A stretch of DNA of 64,000 nt, taken from Fragilaria crotonensis (taxonomy: Eukaryota > Bacillariophyta > Fragilariophyceae > Fragilariales > Fragilariaceae). The first letter of the stretch is position 1, and each line of letters begins with the position of its first letter. The notes under the pieces are model-generated. The model was not told where the DNA came from, ran no database searches, and worked only from the letters and a program-made list of their open reading frames with translations. The DNA lies in the NCBI GenBank assembly GCA_022925895.1, contig JAKSYS010000067.1:1-64000 (forward strand), given 5' to 3'. A program made the translations under genes and the position numbers. Positions 22,638 to 33,708 of this stretch are shown here, piece after piece.

Positions 22638-24778
22638 TTATGCCTTAGCCAATTTGCAGAGGCCTTCAATGCAGTTGCTCGTTACTTTGTATTTGGCATT
22701 TGCCATTTTGCGAAGCACCTTCTCGAAATCAGTTATCCACAGTCCGTTGTTATTTTTGTATTTTGCAGCTTGATTAATGGCACCGCTAACACCAGGACAG
22801 ACTGGGTCGTTCCCTGATCTTTCCACAAATTGACACTTGACTTTCCCAGTTTCTGAGTTCATGTTGTCTGAGTCCAAGTCGCGAACAAGCGCCATGTCTG
22901 CGTTGAGCATGACGATTACTCGTCCATTTTCCCCCTCGGGAAGGCCATGCCAAATGCCGACGTCGTCAAACTGGGAACCAGAGTCTTGGCGTTCAAAGAA
23001 TCTCTTCCAGTTAGGAGCGTTGTTGATTTTGCTATTCATGCTGCTTTGCGGACCTCCTCCGATCAATTCCGCGTAGTACCCATTGTTCATAATGCGGTTG
23101 TCCAGAACCCATCCATCTTTGCCCTGGATCCCTGAGTTTTCAGGAGCCAACACCCGATTGTATGTGCTCCCATGAGGGCAACAACTTCAGCTTGGTTGAA
23201 GTTGTAATTTTACTGAAAAGGAGAAGAGTTCATGCGTATTGGTATTCGCACCTGGAATTTCACGATGAGGGCCGCGTGTGGAGATGCAGGGATGGACGGT
23301 GCCGTGTTCGTTGCGGCAGATTGTTTGCTGCTTCTCACAGTTGATGCGACCGAACTCAGTGAGCTCAAAGTCACCATGGAAACTTTCGTCTGGGTCTTGA
23401 GAAACTCGTGAGCCCTCCAAAGCTGCCAAGAACCAAATATCACCTCTAGTGAGGTTGCCTTCGTGGGCACTCACTATGGGCGCAAGTGCCCTTATGGGTT
23501 CCAAGAGACCCTTGTTATGTATATTGGACAAGTCCACCTGTTCAGATAATGAATACGTTAGAAACTTCCTGGTAGAAGTCAACATAGCAATTGAAAACGG
23601 AAAAGTGAACTTACACAACCGTCTACACCACCAACACTGTCATGGAATGCCAATCTCAAGAACTTTGATGCCAGCTTAATGTCTTTCTTAACGATCGCTT
23701 TGATATCACGCCGAGCTAATTCGACTGCTGCTGGGCCGAAGGGAGGCTTTCGTACGGTAAATGACGCCGACGTGACAATAACCGACCAGGGACTGTTGTC
23801 GTCGTCTCGAAGTAAGGCAGCCACGTACTTTCCAGGTGGCAGTGGCCATTTTGTTCTCCACGAGATATCCTTGTTGTCAGAGAAGACAACGGTACCCGCC
23901 GCCTTTAGTTTAAACACGAAGAACATGTGAGCAAACAGAAACCTCATCAACAAACAAGTTGGTTCAATGACTTGACCGCTGGCACTCACCGTCTTGGAAC
24001 ATCCACTAGAGGAACCCTGTCGGTTGCATCCGGCCCAGAGCCAAAAATGAGGCTCATCCTGTGAGTTGAGAGTCGAGCCAGCGTCGAAAATGGCCACCCA
24101 ATCGCCTGTCGCAGGACTAGCGGCAGTGAACTTCACTGTGATTGTGTCACCAGAGCTGTACGACGACTTAGTCGTTGCAACTGTATTCGAGACACTAATT
24201 GCTGATGACACCGTTGGGGCGATCGGAGATGGTGCCTAAAAAGCAATGTGGAGAGGTTACATAGACACTTCTGTGAGTGCCCAGAAGCATGGCAGGGGAT
24301 GTGGAAGCATCAAAATCTCTTGGTGAATGAATGACCGAATCAAACGAAGCACTTACTGGTTGTGCCTGAGATATATCTGTCGGTGCCGAGCAGCTTGACT
24401 TGACGAGAATGACGCTACTGACAGACTTCACTCCATAGGGCGCTGAATCACCATTTCTAACCAGAACGGCAAGCCATTTGTCGTCGGCGGTGACAGTTGG
24501 AGCAGACAATTTGACTGTTCCCGTCGACGGCGATCCATCACAGGTTTGAGTTCCACAAGTCCACACCCAGTTACGGCTCAGCGGCTCTCCGACCACGCCA
24601 CTTGTCAATTGGTTGCCAGCTACCGGAAAATACCAATCCAGTCACCAGCCTTGGGTTTGGTGTTGATGAAACTGACCTCAAGGTCAGATCCGCTCTCTAT
24701 ACAAGAACTCGACGTGACTTCAAATGCACGCGTAGTTGCGGCAAATAAGGCAACGACAATGGAAGCTTTCATCATCAT
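22638..24778 (-). CDS. secreted heme peroxidase with two N-terminal beta-sandwich domains
   Basis: Oxidises substrates with H2O2. Start at 24778 (three Met codons) with a signal peptide ALFAATTRA. Two similar domains follow in exons 1-3 (GDWIGIF ... WTCGTQTC, and GDWVAIFDAG ... WPLPPGKYVAALLRD), resembling SKICH-like beta domains. The peroxidase domain starts near LASKFLRLAFHDSVGG (distal His) and VDGCVDLSN; the proximal His is in VVALMGAHTIG. Exons are roughly 24778-24357, 24235-23990, 23902-23614, 23537 to about 23250, and to 22638. Frame breaks occur near 24625 (one G lost), in exon 4 near 23300, and near 23145. The boundary at 23210-23270 is unclear because the apparent intron is only ~42 bp. 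Class is ascorbate-peroxidase-like, not assigned further. Confidence 0.75.
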
Positions 24779-25335
24779 GGTAGAAAATGATGACTCTCGA
24801 AACCGTACACAGTATTGGTGTGAAGTGAGAAACAAAACGAAATCACGGATGTTTAGCACTGCACAAAATGAGAACAGTTATGTGTTCACGTCTATTTACG
24901 GGACTCTGAAACTCAAACCAGGAACGGTAAAAATATGTGACGGCGGATACATTTTGTCGACCGTTAAGTGGCTAGAAATTTCAAACCAATTGATACTTGC
25001 TATCACCCGTATTCACATGGATCCATCATAATGCGCACTTTACAATGTGCCAATTTACCACCAACAAGCTTTTCATACGACTTACTCTCCGTAAACTGAG
25101 TCACTTTAGTGACTTAGGCACGTGCACTGTGTACCAGTGGCTGTGGCAGCAGATTTCCACGGTTTGCCACAAAGGAGAAAGTGATTCCGGCTCCGAGATT
25201 CTCTATGTCAGAGGGTCCTAAACATCCGCTGTAGATAACAGTCCAATTACAACACGATCCTCGCCAAACCTTCCCATGACTTAAATCCTTGCGCGCAACT
25301 CCCTCCACCACGATCGCTAGTTCGCATTCTGGCTC
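24779..25335. promoter_or_regulatory. divergent promoter region
   Basis: 557 bases lie between the peroxidase (minus) and the hypothetical gene at 25336 (plus). Overlapping frames are not convincing. No specific site was identified. Confidence 0.4.
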
Positions 25336-26212
25336 ATGAATGCTACCACGATACGGCTATTAGATCGTCGACAAGCAGCACAGCGTAAACGTTGTCACCT
25401 TTCCAACGCACAATCCGGTGAGGAGGAGGAGCACCTCTGTGATAGTCGGAATACAAGGCGTCGTCTGTGTCCGTCCGTTGTGTGGATACAAGCCACTCGT
25501 GATGGTGTCCTTTGGCGCGGATTGCATCCGCTTCTATTCGATGCTCCGATACCAGTAACACGACGAGCCGTCCAGATCCTTGTGCGACAGTTTCGACCGT
25601 TCATCCGGTCAGGAACGTTACTCGTCAAGGGTGATGATGACAACAACGACGACGACGATGCCGCGGCGATCGTGACGACATACCGACAAGTACCAATGCC
25701 GACCAACAACGAATCGATTGACATTTGGATCACACCGCCACAATTAACACGAATACAGTATACATTTTCGGGACTTTTGATTCACTATGAACATTTGTGG
25801 TTAACCCTTCAATCCCTATCGGCTTGGATCGCCACATTGGGTGGCGGTTACTTTCTATGTCGACACTTGGCAACGGCAGTTCGAATGGCCCGACAACAAC
25901 GAGCTCTGGCGCTATGCATGTGCGATTACGACACGGCCGACCGGTGCTCTCAACGAAGCCTTCAATTACATTCACGCGGGACAATTCCGCGTGGCACGAC
26001 GATTGATTCGTGCCGTGCAGGAATCGTCGACGCAGCGAAAGGACAAATTGACCCTTCGGATGGTGCACTCGGCCAAGTTATTCCTCTTCCGAGTCAAGCA
26101 AGCCGCCAAGTTTGCGAGAGAGAAGGATGACACGGTTGATGATTATCAGCGGATACGAATTGTCGGTGATCGATCTCAGCTTGTGCTGGCGAGTCGTGTG
26201 CCTGTCAGGTGA
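25336..26212 (+). CDS. conserved-looking hypothetical protein
   Basis: The frame from 25336 runs through an Arg-rich N-terminus, an Asp run (DDDNNDDDD) and a hydrophobic central part (YTFSGLLIHYEHLWLTLQSL), then changes frame at about 25835-25848 and continues to 26212 with ALNEAFNYIHAGQFRVARRL, LRMVHSAKLFLFRVKQAAKF and DDYQRIRIVGDRS. The C-terminal helical repeats look like a TPR/Sel1-type arrangement but do not give a family call. The frame break fits a 2-bp loss. About 290 residues in total. Confidence 0.5.
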
Positions 26213-26352
26213 TATTATCACTTGCTAGATAAGGCATATACAAGATCAAAGCAGCTAGTTTTGATCCAATCCGACGGAACTCTTTTGCACACCCGACGGA
26301 ACTGAACACAACGGAACATAATTGTACTTTAATCTCTAGCGTAGGTTGAAAG

Positions 26353-28743
26353 CTATTTTTTACTTTGCGATGGCGATGTTGGTGTCGTGCTTTCAATGAT
26401 GGGAACACTTCCTGAAGTAAACGCCAGTGGTACCTTGCTAGGCGTTGCCTTCTCGGGAGTCGCTCCTTGCGACTTTGACGCAAAGGCGATTTCTGTTTTT
26501 ACCGAATTTCTCGTTTCGTTTGCTTCTTTCGCCTCCTTTGATTCTGTCGCAGCTTGCGCTTCCTTTGCTTCAGTCGCTGCTACATTTGCGCCCTTCTGTT
26601 CTGCCCAAGCCTTGGCTTCAACACCACTATTATGGAGTATCTCTTGCAACAACGACTTCGTTTCCGCAAGGAGACGCTGACGATCCGTATTCTTCATCTC
26701 TGCACTAGCAGCCAGGTAGGCTTCCTTGGACGCCAATTGCCGCTCCACCATGGCCAAATTCTCCCGCATCTTGTTCAAATGCTCCTTGGCTCGGGTGTTG
26801 AATTTGAACATTCCAAAGAATAGGTCAAACGAATCGCCGGATGCCATGTCGGCCACATCGCACAATGCGGCATACTCCCTGCTGGTGACGGGGGTGGCAG
26901 GCAGGAGATCGCGATCCAAGAGCCTGCCGGTCAGGTGCGTGACGAATTCTGCGTCGGCCGTCGAAGCATCGTGCTGTTCGGCCGTCATTTCCACCATTTG
27001 ACACCGAGCCTCTCCGAAAATGTTGAGGAAGGTCTCGCAACGGATAGCGTCCGAGATGCGAACTTTTTCATAAACCATGGGACGACCATCCCAGGTAGCA
27101 CCCGAGTACGGATCATCGTGAGCTGTCGAGCCAAACATGGGATGCGACGATATAATGTCAACGTCTGAGCCTAGGTGCTTCAGTAGGATGGATTTGGGGT
27201 AAGCACTGAGAGGACAGACTTCCACTACCAACTTGCCGCGAAGGCGGTCTGCAGGAAGAGAAAGCACGACATCTTCAAAGTCGACCAATGGAACTGCCAG
27301 GACGACAACGTCGAGATTTTCGAGGAAGTGGGCCGTATCAAAGCTTTGATAATACTCCACACCAAGTTTTTTAGCCTCTTCTGACCGGTCGACACGGTCG
27401 ATACACGAGACGTGATGACTGGCAGCGAAACGTTGCGCCAAGAACTGGCCGAACGTGCCGAAGCCCACGAAGCCAATCTTGAGTGGGTTTTCTTTCTCCA
27501 GGTCACTGGGTAGAGTATCCAGAGAAACTGGGTCGACCACCATGTTTTTGAGTTCTTCGACTTCGGCAGCAACGGGACCCACGAGTCGTGATTTTTGGGG
27601 ATACGATCCCAAGATACGAACGAAGTCAGCTTGCTCTCTCAAGTGTGCCAACTTGAATAAGTTGTGAGTTGGTTATTGTTTGGCGTCCGTATGTTATCAT
27701 GCGAATGAGACATGGCAATCACTACTTACTGCATTTTCAGCATTCTCATCCAGCCCCCCTGCCAAAAAGTCCAAATAGAAACAATATCGGAAGCGAGGCG
27801 TGTCTGCCTTGTTCCTTGACTTGCGACCCTTTTGCTCGCTTCGGAATTTGAGAAAGTTGAGCAAGGATGCTGATGTGGGTCTACTTTCGATTTTGGAAAA
27901 GTCAATCTCGCGCAACGAGAAGCACGCTAATGCTTTGTAAAGGGCACCGGCGGTGTTGGGTAGAGTGAAGACAACACTGGTTTTGGAGGGAATATCGTTT
28001 TTTAAAAAGCTGGCAACCCCCTTGCGAGCCAGAAGGAGGAAACGTGTGAAGTTGGTGTCGTCGTCCTCGACTCCTTTTTCCAGACAGTTGAGGCCATAGG
28101 TGCGACCAGCCAAATCAGAGGCAATGGCGCAGGTATTTTCCGGATTACAGTTTTCGGGAGGGATCCTTCCTTAATCATTTTGGCACTCCTGCTGTGTCGT
28201 ACGTTGGAATAGGCTTAATACCTAATCCCTAAGGAAGTTATCACACTGTGCGAGAGCCTGTGGGTGTGAAATCGCATACTTGATATCTTCACGTTTAACA
28301 CCTTTCTTGGCCAACATGCAGTGTTTGACACGAAATTCGTGTTCAGCAACGATTGTCAAATCGTATCGCAACATCAGATCATAATTCTCATGAATGGATC
28401 CTCCCAAAGAGTTTTCGATTGGCAAACAAGCGTAGTCACATTCTCGGTTGGCAACTGCACGGAAACAGGATTCAAAGTCGGGACGCCCGATGGCAACCAC
28501 CTTGTCTCCCAGCAATTCGCGAGTTGCCTTCTCCGAATAGGCGCCGGGCTCTCCTTGGTAGGCGATCCTTAAAGTCCCTGCCATGGAACCACGTGATTCG
28601 GAGAACGTTGATGCTCCGCCTGACACGCCACAAGATTCCATCAAATGCTTGAGGGAGCTTGGCGAGGCTGCATGACATTTGGTGGCCATGACTGCCACGA
28701 AAAGCCAAACCAAGGAGTGGAGATGCCATGTAAGAGAATTCAT
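26353..28743 (-). CDS. fused prephenate dehydratase-ACT-prephenate/arogenate dehydrogenase
   Basis: One minus-strand gene with all domains for both Phe and Tyr branches. Start 28743: hydrophobic N-terminus (SLVWLFVAVMATKCHAAS), probably organelle-targeting. Dehydratase domain: RIAYQGEPGAYSEKA, CLPIENSLGGSIHENYDL and ISHPQALAQCDNFLRD, then the conserved NTCAIASDLAGRTYGL and DDTNFTRFLLLAR with the catalytic Thr-containing TNFTRF. ACT domain: KTSVVFTLPNTAGALYKAL and FSKIESRP. After an intron (about 27730-27651) follows TyrA: IGFVGFGTFGQFLAQRF (NAD site), SSHPMFGS (active-site His) and SREYAALCDV. The tail after ~28 kDa of TyrA is Ala/Glu/Lys-rich. Three single-base losses in homopolymers at about 28225, 28187 and 28155 break the dehydratase; otherwise the gene is continuous. 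Confidence 0.85.
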
Positions 28744-29846
28744 CGTTGACCAGGGAACTGTTCAACAGTTTAACTGTTCAACTTGGGATGCCCGGAAATG
28801 AGCTATGAGGTCCTTGAGCAACAATAAATGAAGTTGTCAATAGATTCAGACGACAGAGTTGTTCAATATGACTACCGTACATTAACACGGTATAAGTAGC
28901 GGTTGTAGGGACTATCCTCTAAGAGTGTAGTACTCCGAGTACCTACTAGTACTGTACCAAAGAGTTTTACTGTCCAGTCCGTGGCCCGTTGTCGCATCAG
29001 AGGACGAGCAACAGCACACCAGTGCCGGTACTTGTACGGTAGATATCTGTCAGACGGACGTGTTTATGATATTTGTTTTTAGGATTTGTGGCTGTGGATC
29101 GTATGCATATGCGCATGCTATGCACGCATGACATATGTGTGGATGATCGAATTTTCAAAAACTTCGAGGTCGGAACCGCACGATTACAGCACTCGTCTGT
29201 AATGCGACCGTGAGATAGGGAGTGTTTGTAACGTCAACGCTACAAGCGACGACAGTACATCATACTCCAGTACGAGACGTTCCGGTGGTTCACAACTGTC
29301 AAAGCCGCCTGGTTGTGGTATTGTACGAGGTAAAATGATGAATGGGAAGAAGCCTCTACTCTCTACTCTCGTAGTAGGGTCTACTCCAGCTCTAGCTGTT
29401 ATGAGAAATAAAATGTCGAGCAACTGTGCCGCGATAAAGGTTTACTGTTAGATCCTACAAGGATTGGTGATTGTCCACATGATCCCGTGTGGGTTGTCCG
29501 GCTTCAGTCATGGTAGTATGATGCATCGCTCTAAATAACCAGCTGTGAGGACTTGCGTACGGACTTAGGAGGTTGACCCTGGACTGACTTTCATTCTTGC
29601 CAAGAATTGAATGACCGCCCTCCCGAACCTACAGTGTCGACAAGATTGGAAGGACGTGCACGTTACTACGAATAAATTGCAAAGGAACGAATGGCACGAT
29701 TACGGAGCTCCCAGGACATCCGCCAAGGTGGCTCGATCCAGCAGATTGGAGAAACAGCTTTGAGCGGTTCAGTTGGACATGCACGTCTTCGACTCTCAGC
29801 CATAAAAAAGCATGAAACGACACAAGCTTTTTATTTCCACAGGGGC
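28744..29846. other. intergenic region, GTAC-rich
   Basis: About 1.1 kb lies between two minus-strand genes. It includes TACTCCGAGTA at 28930-28940, GTAC-rich words at 28920-29060, and a TATGCATATGCGCATGC-type alternating stretch near 29101-29125. No gene is supported. Confidence 0.5.
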
Positions 29847-30671
29847 CTATACGGGCCATTTCGACAAGAAGACACAATCTTGTCCGAGGGGTAGGAAGCT
29901 GCTGGCGCTGTTCACAAAGTCGATTGGAATAATACGCATGGACATTGCTTGGATGCCTCGGCCAATGAGTTTCGGGGCAATCGTTACACATAAACAATCC
30001 ACTAGGCCTTTGGATGCAAAGGATGAGAGAACGCTAGATCCTCCTTCGACCATGATCGATTGAATTCCAAACAATAAACTGAGCTGAAGTAGGACGTCGT
30101 CCAAGTCCATGCGACCACTCTCGTCAATTTTGCAGGGACAAAGCGTCAAGTTCGCATCGAAATTATCAAGCTTGGAGATTGCTTCTTGGGCGCAGCAAAC
30201 AATGGCATTCTGAACTTTCCTCTTGACGCCAAGCCTCTGAATGTTCTTCAAATCTGTATCCAAAATGATCGGCCGAGGTTGCTTGTTGCCAAAGAGGCGG
30301 TTGGTGAGCCTCGGATTGTCGATAACCAGGGTTTTCCCTCCCACCAAGATTGCGTCGTGAATAGATCTCAGAGCGTGGGTCATGTAAAGTGACTCCTCTC
30401 CGCTAATCGGCAGGTTTTGTGAGAGCGACGAGTCATCGCCTTGGGCAGCAATCTTGCCATCCAGTGATTGTGCAAATGAGAGTGTTATGAATGGCCGTCG
30501 ACGAATGGAAAGCCTTTCGCTGTTCCAGGTCTGAATCGTGTCTACTATTGAATGTATTTGCTCAAGGTGTGATTGACCGATCTCAGCTATAGCAGATTGG
30601 CATAGGAAGCACAGTACCAGCCATGTCAATGTCGATGTTGACACCCTGATGACTCCTCCTGCCAGGATCAT
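29847..30671 (-). CDS. riboflavin-pathway pyrimidine reductase (RibD C-terminal/RIB7 type)
   Basis: Reduces the ribosylamino-pyrimidine intermediate with NADPH in riboflavin synthesis. 274 residues. Start at 30671 chosen so that the protein begins with a hydrophobic segment (TLTWLVLCFLCQSAIAEI), likely a targeting signal; in-frame sequence upstream to 30833 lacks such character. Family motifs: RPFITLSFAQSLDGKIA, MTHALRSIHDAILVGGKTL, NPRLTNRLF, PRPIILDTDL, IMVEGGSSVLSSF and VTIAPKLIG. The deaminase domain of bifunctional RibD is absent, as in fungal RIB7. The frame is intact. Confidence 0.87.
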   Translation of the reverse strand: MILAGGVIRVSTSTLTWLVLCFLCQSAIAEIGQSHLEQIHSIVDTIQTWNSERLSIRRRPFITLSFAQSLDGKIAAQGDDSSLSQNLPISGEESLYMTHALRSIHDAILVGGKTLVIDNPRLTNRLFGNKQPRPIILDTDLKNIQRLGVKRKVQNAIVCCAQEAISKLDNFDANLTLCPCKIDESGRMDLDDVLLQLSLLFGIQSIMVEGGSSVLSSFASKGLVDCLCVTIAPKLIGRGIQAMSMRIIPIDFVNSASSFLPLGQDCVFLSKWPV

Positions 30672-31151
30672 GTAGACCGTTGGCGAAATTTCATTATGTG
30701 AGAATCTTACCGGGCTCGGATTTCCGATTTTTTGAAATCCGCAAATCTTGTTCAAATCCAATCGATTCATAATTCTGTTATATATGTGAGTGACAACTGT
30801 ATATGCCATATGTTGGATGCCCCATTTCGTCAAGACTTATATTTCAACTTGAAAGTCCCGGGTCACGTGCTCATATACAGAGCCGAGGATGTATTCAAGT
30901 TTACCCTCCGATAAGAAAAATATTACTTAGAGAATACGCCAGGCATACTTGGATTTCAGGCCTGAACGTCTTGACTCAAATTCGCAAAATTGAATTGCAC
31001 TACGACTTCCCTCCATTATTTCAATCTCTACGCAGTAAACACCTCTTTAATAACATCCGCACTGCAAGCTATCCACTTCAACACATTTTGAAGTTTATCA
31101 CAGCACTTCCAAAAATTTTCATTTCAAGGGACCCCTTCTTTCATATTAACC
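30672..31151. promoter_or_regulatory. divergent promoter region
   Basis: 480 bases separate the riboflavin gene (minus) from a small plus-strand gene at 31152. AT-rich, with no specific site identified. Confidence 0.4.
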
Positions 31152-31529
31152 ATGAAGCTTAAAATGACATCTCGATCAAGGGCAATACCTGACGATGAAG
31201 CGATGAGTAGCCCGATGAAGAAGCAACGAACCTGTGGAACACCATTGGCATCACCACCACTAATGTCGGATGGCATCTTCCGACCGCGGAGGTCCAAGGT
31301 TTTCGATGACGAAACGGAGGACCTACTAAAGATAAGGCGAGGCGTCGTGCTGCAACCGATTCTGACAGACTTGGAGGACTCACTGCTGGAACGAGACAAA
31401 GAGAACTATCCACTCCTTCCCAAAGTGCTCCACGACGACCAATATATTTCCATGTTTCCATCTGTTGTCGTCGATTCGACAGCAGGAACTAATGGTGTTA
31501 ATGTTTCGAAGAGAGATCAATCCGCATAA
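31152..31529 (+). CDS. small hypothetical protein with KEN motif
   Basis: 125 residues, ATG at 31152 inside CCATGAAG. Basic, Ser/Pro-rich N-terminus (SRSRAIPDDEAMSSPMKKQR), then FRPRRSKVFDDETEDLL and LLERDKENYPLLPKV. The KEN followed by Tyr-Pro resembles an APC/C destruction box, and the overall disordered composition would suit a cell-cycle regulated protein, but short motifs occur by chance. Family not recognised; coding status rests on length and composition. Confidence 0.45.
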   Translation: MKLKMTSRSRAIPDDEAMSSPMKKQRTCGTPLASPPLMSDGIFRPRRSKVFDDETEDLLKIRRGVVLQPILTDLEDSLLERDKENYPLLPKVLHDDQYISMFPSVVVDSTAGTNGVNVSKRDQSA

Positions 31530-31904
31530 TTGAAGCTCAGCGTTCAGTTTGTTTATATTCATTGAGGATCTTGCTTGTCCACGGCTGTGGGATAATGGTA
31601 TCTTACTTTTTCTTCGTGAACTTGCTCCGGTGACGGATTATGATGATACGAGTGGATATTTCTTGGGGAGTTATCTACATCTAGTGCAATATCAAAGTAA
31701 TTACGAGTTGTTTGGCTTGGACGAAGTAGTACTTTTGCTTACATCAAACATCGTCTGAGTTCGATAGATGTGTACGAACAAGGCAAAACACCCGCCGATT
31801 AAGATTTGGCTTAAACTAAAGTAAAAATTGGAGGGTAACAGCATCACATCGCGCTCCAATTTGAGACACCCCCATCATGGTTAACTCTTTCTACCCCATC
31901 TTCG
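31530..31904. other. convergent 3' intergenic region
   Basis: 375 bases lie between the small plus-strand gene and the minus-strand gene ending at 31905. No feature was identified. Confidence 0.5.
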
Positions 31905-33708
31905 TTATTCGTTTTGCGAAGAAAATCCCTTCTTGGGCAAACTCTTGTGCTTCTTGCGGTCCTTCCATTCTGCAAAACTTCCCACACCCTTCTTTGGTGG
32001 GCCACCCTCCTCCTTGGCCGGTGGGTCATCAGAACCTTCATATTCTTCCTCGCTGTCCTCCTTCTTAAGCACCGCCAGAGGACGCTTCTTTTTGGCCGCA
32101 ACCACGCCGGGTTGAGTTGTGTCGGCTTCCTTGCTTGTGTTGTACGTTTTGCTCCAATTCTTGGAAGCGGCAGCCACCTGCGCGGCGACTCCGGGAGCGC
32201 CAGCACCCGTTTTGAAAGGTAAGGATGAGACAGCATTGGGTGATACCTGACCATTCTCCTTGAGAGGCGTGTCCAAATCACTGACGGAAAGGACTTCCAT
32301 TAACCATGCGGAGACAGCCTCTCCATCCTTGGTGGGAGGGCGCTTTGCGAGCAACTGAGCCCAGAGACCTTCGCGCTCGGCGCAAATCTTTGGCCGAGAT
32401 TGGTTCGAAACGGGAGGAGGGATCACTTCAGGTTTCTCGTTGCTGACGGGTGCAGAGCGGGGTTCCTTTGGGGGCTTGATTTTCTTGGCACTGGGAACGG
32501 GAGGTGGGACATCGGCCTTCTTCTGAATGACCTGGCAAAAAGGGGCAGAAACCTCCTTCCTTGGTTCCGGTTCCACAATCTTCTTGGTTGGCTTTGGAAC
32601 TTCTTCTTCATCCTCGACATCTTCATCGTCGTCGCCATCATTTCCAGTGGAGGACTTGCCATGCTTGTGGCGTTTGCGGAAGTTGCGCTTGGCAACAGGA
32701 ACCTATCATGATGCGTGTCACAACAGCAAAAGGGTGGTGTAAGCAACGATGAGAGCCAAGACAACAAATGCCCGCTATTGAGAAGCTTACCTTGCAGTGA
32801 GTACAGTAGCGAAACTTGATACCGGCATTGCGGCAGGCAAAGTACGAACAGATCAACTCTTCTCCATGCTCCACGTTTTCAGGGATAACAAAGTAGGCTG
32901 TCTTGAAGTTGTGGTCCATTGGCATTCCACGAGCACGGCATGGAACGACGACAGAGCCCGGTGTTTTTTGGAATGAATCCTTGACGCCACCGTCGCCAGA
33001 CGATGCACGGTTTCCACCCTCGTTCTGAGCTCGAACCCGCTCCATGATCGCCTCAGCCCCTCCAACTCCCAACTGACGATCAAGCTGCTCTTGGCGCATG
33101 TGAGCCTCCTGGAGTTCGTGCTGGCGTGCAGCAAGGGCTGCCATTGGCGCTCCGCCAGCAGCCGCAGCCAAGAGCTGGCGACGTTCCATCTCCTCTAGCT
33201 TGTGAAGCTCGAGCTCCTGCTGGAGCTGTTCAAAACCGCCTCCTCCAAGAGCTCCGAGCTGCTGTAGAGCTGCAGTGCGAGCAAGGAGAAAGTCATGGTT
33301 CTGAAACTGCGCAGCCTGGCGAAGCTGAGCGGCGGCCACGGCAGTGCGAATGTCGCTTGCGAGGGCAAGTGCAGCTGCCTGCTGTTGCTGCTGCTGCGCA
33401 GCAACAAGCCCAGCGTTGTGTTGAAAGAAGTCACCGGCATCGCCTCCGAGGGCTCCCCCACGAAGCTGAGAGAGGAGACCTTGGTGATGAAGGGCTTCGG
33501 CACGAAAGGCAGCCTGGCGTTGAGCCATCTGCTCTTCGAGAGCAGCGACGTGGCCTCTCGCCCCTAGGTCATCCCGACCGCTAAGGTCGCCTTGCTTACC
33601 GTGAGAACCTCCTTTGGTTGAAGACCGCTGGGAGTCAGCAGCGTGAACGAGAAGGGACAGAGGGTCGCTTGCCTCACCCGACTGCTTTCCTCCTAATTGA
33701 CGGTTCAT
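31905..33708 (-). CDS. Gln/Ala-rich coiled-coil protein with a conserved Cys-rich motif
   Basis: Two exons (about 33708-32791 and 32702-31905; intron 88 bp, GTAAGC..GATAG) give ~571 residues. Residues 50-240 are coiled coil with Gln and Ala runs (AAQQQQQQAAALALA). Residues ~255-325 form a conserved block: CRARGMPMDHNFKTAYFVIP, GEELICSYFACRNAGIKFRY and CTHCK, with NFRKRHKHG encoded after the intron. The spacing C-x4-C-x9-C-x2-C suggests a zinc-binding site. The C-terminus is acidic then Pro/Lys-rich and ends with FAEWKDRKKHKSLPKKG. I have an impression that this block recurs in several diatom proteins, but its function is unknown to me. Nuclear localisation is plausible from the basic clusters. 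Confidence 0.75.

Noticed and set aside
28140-28230. An intron between the two dehydratase parts of the PDT-TyrA gene
   Set aside because: The intervening bases encode the conserved dehydratase segment (GIKPIPTYDTAG, MIKEGSLP) in shifting frames, so it is exon with three single-base losses.
33126-33584. 152-residue plus-strand frame
   Set aside because: Antisense shadow of the Gln/Ala-rich coiled coil of the gene at 31905-33708.
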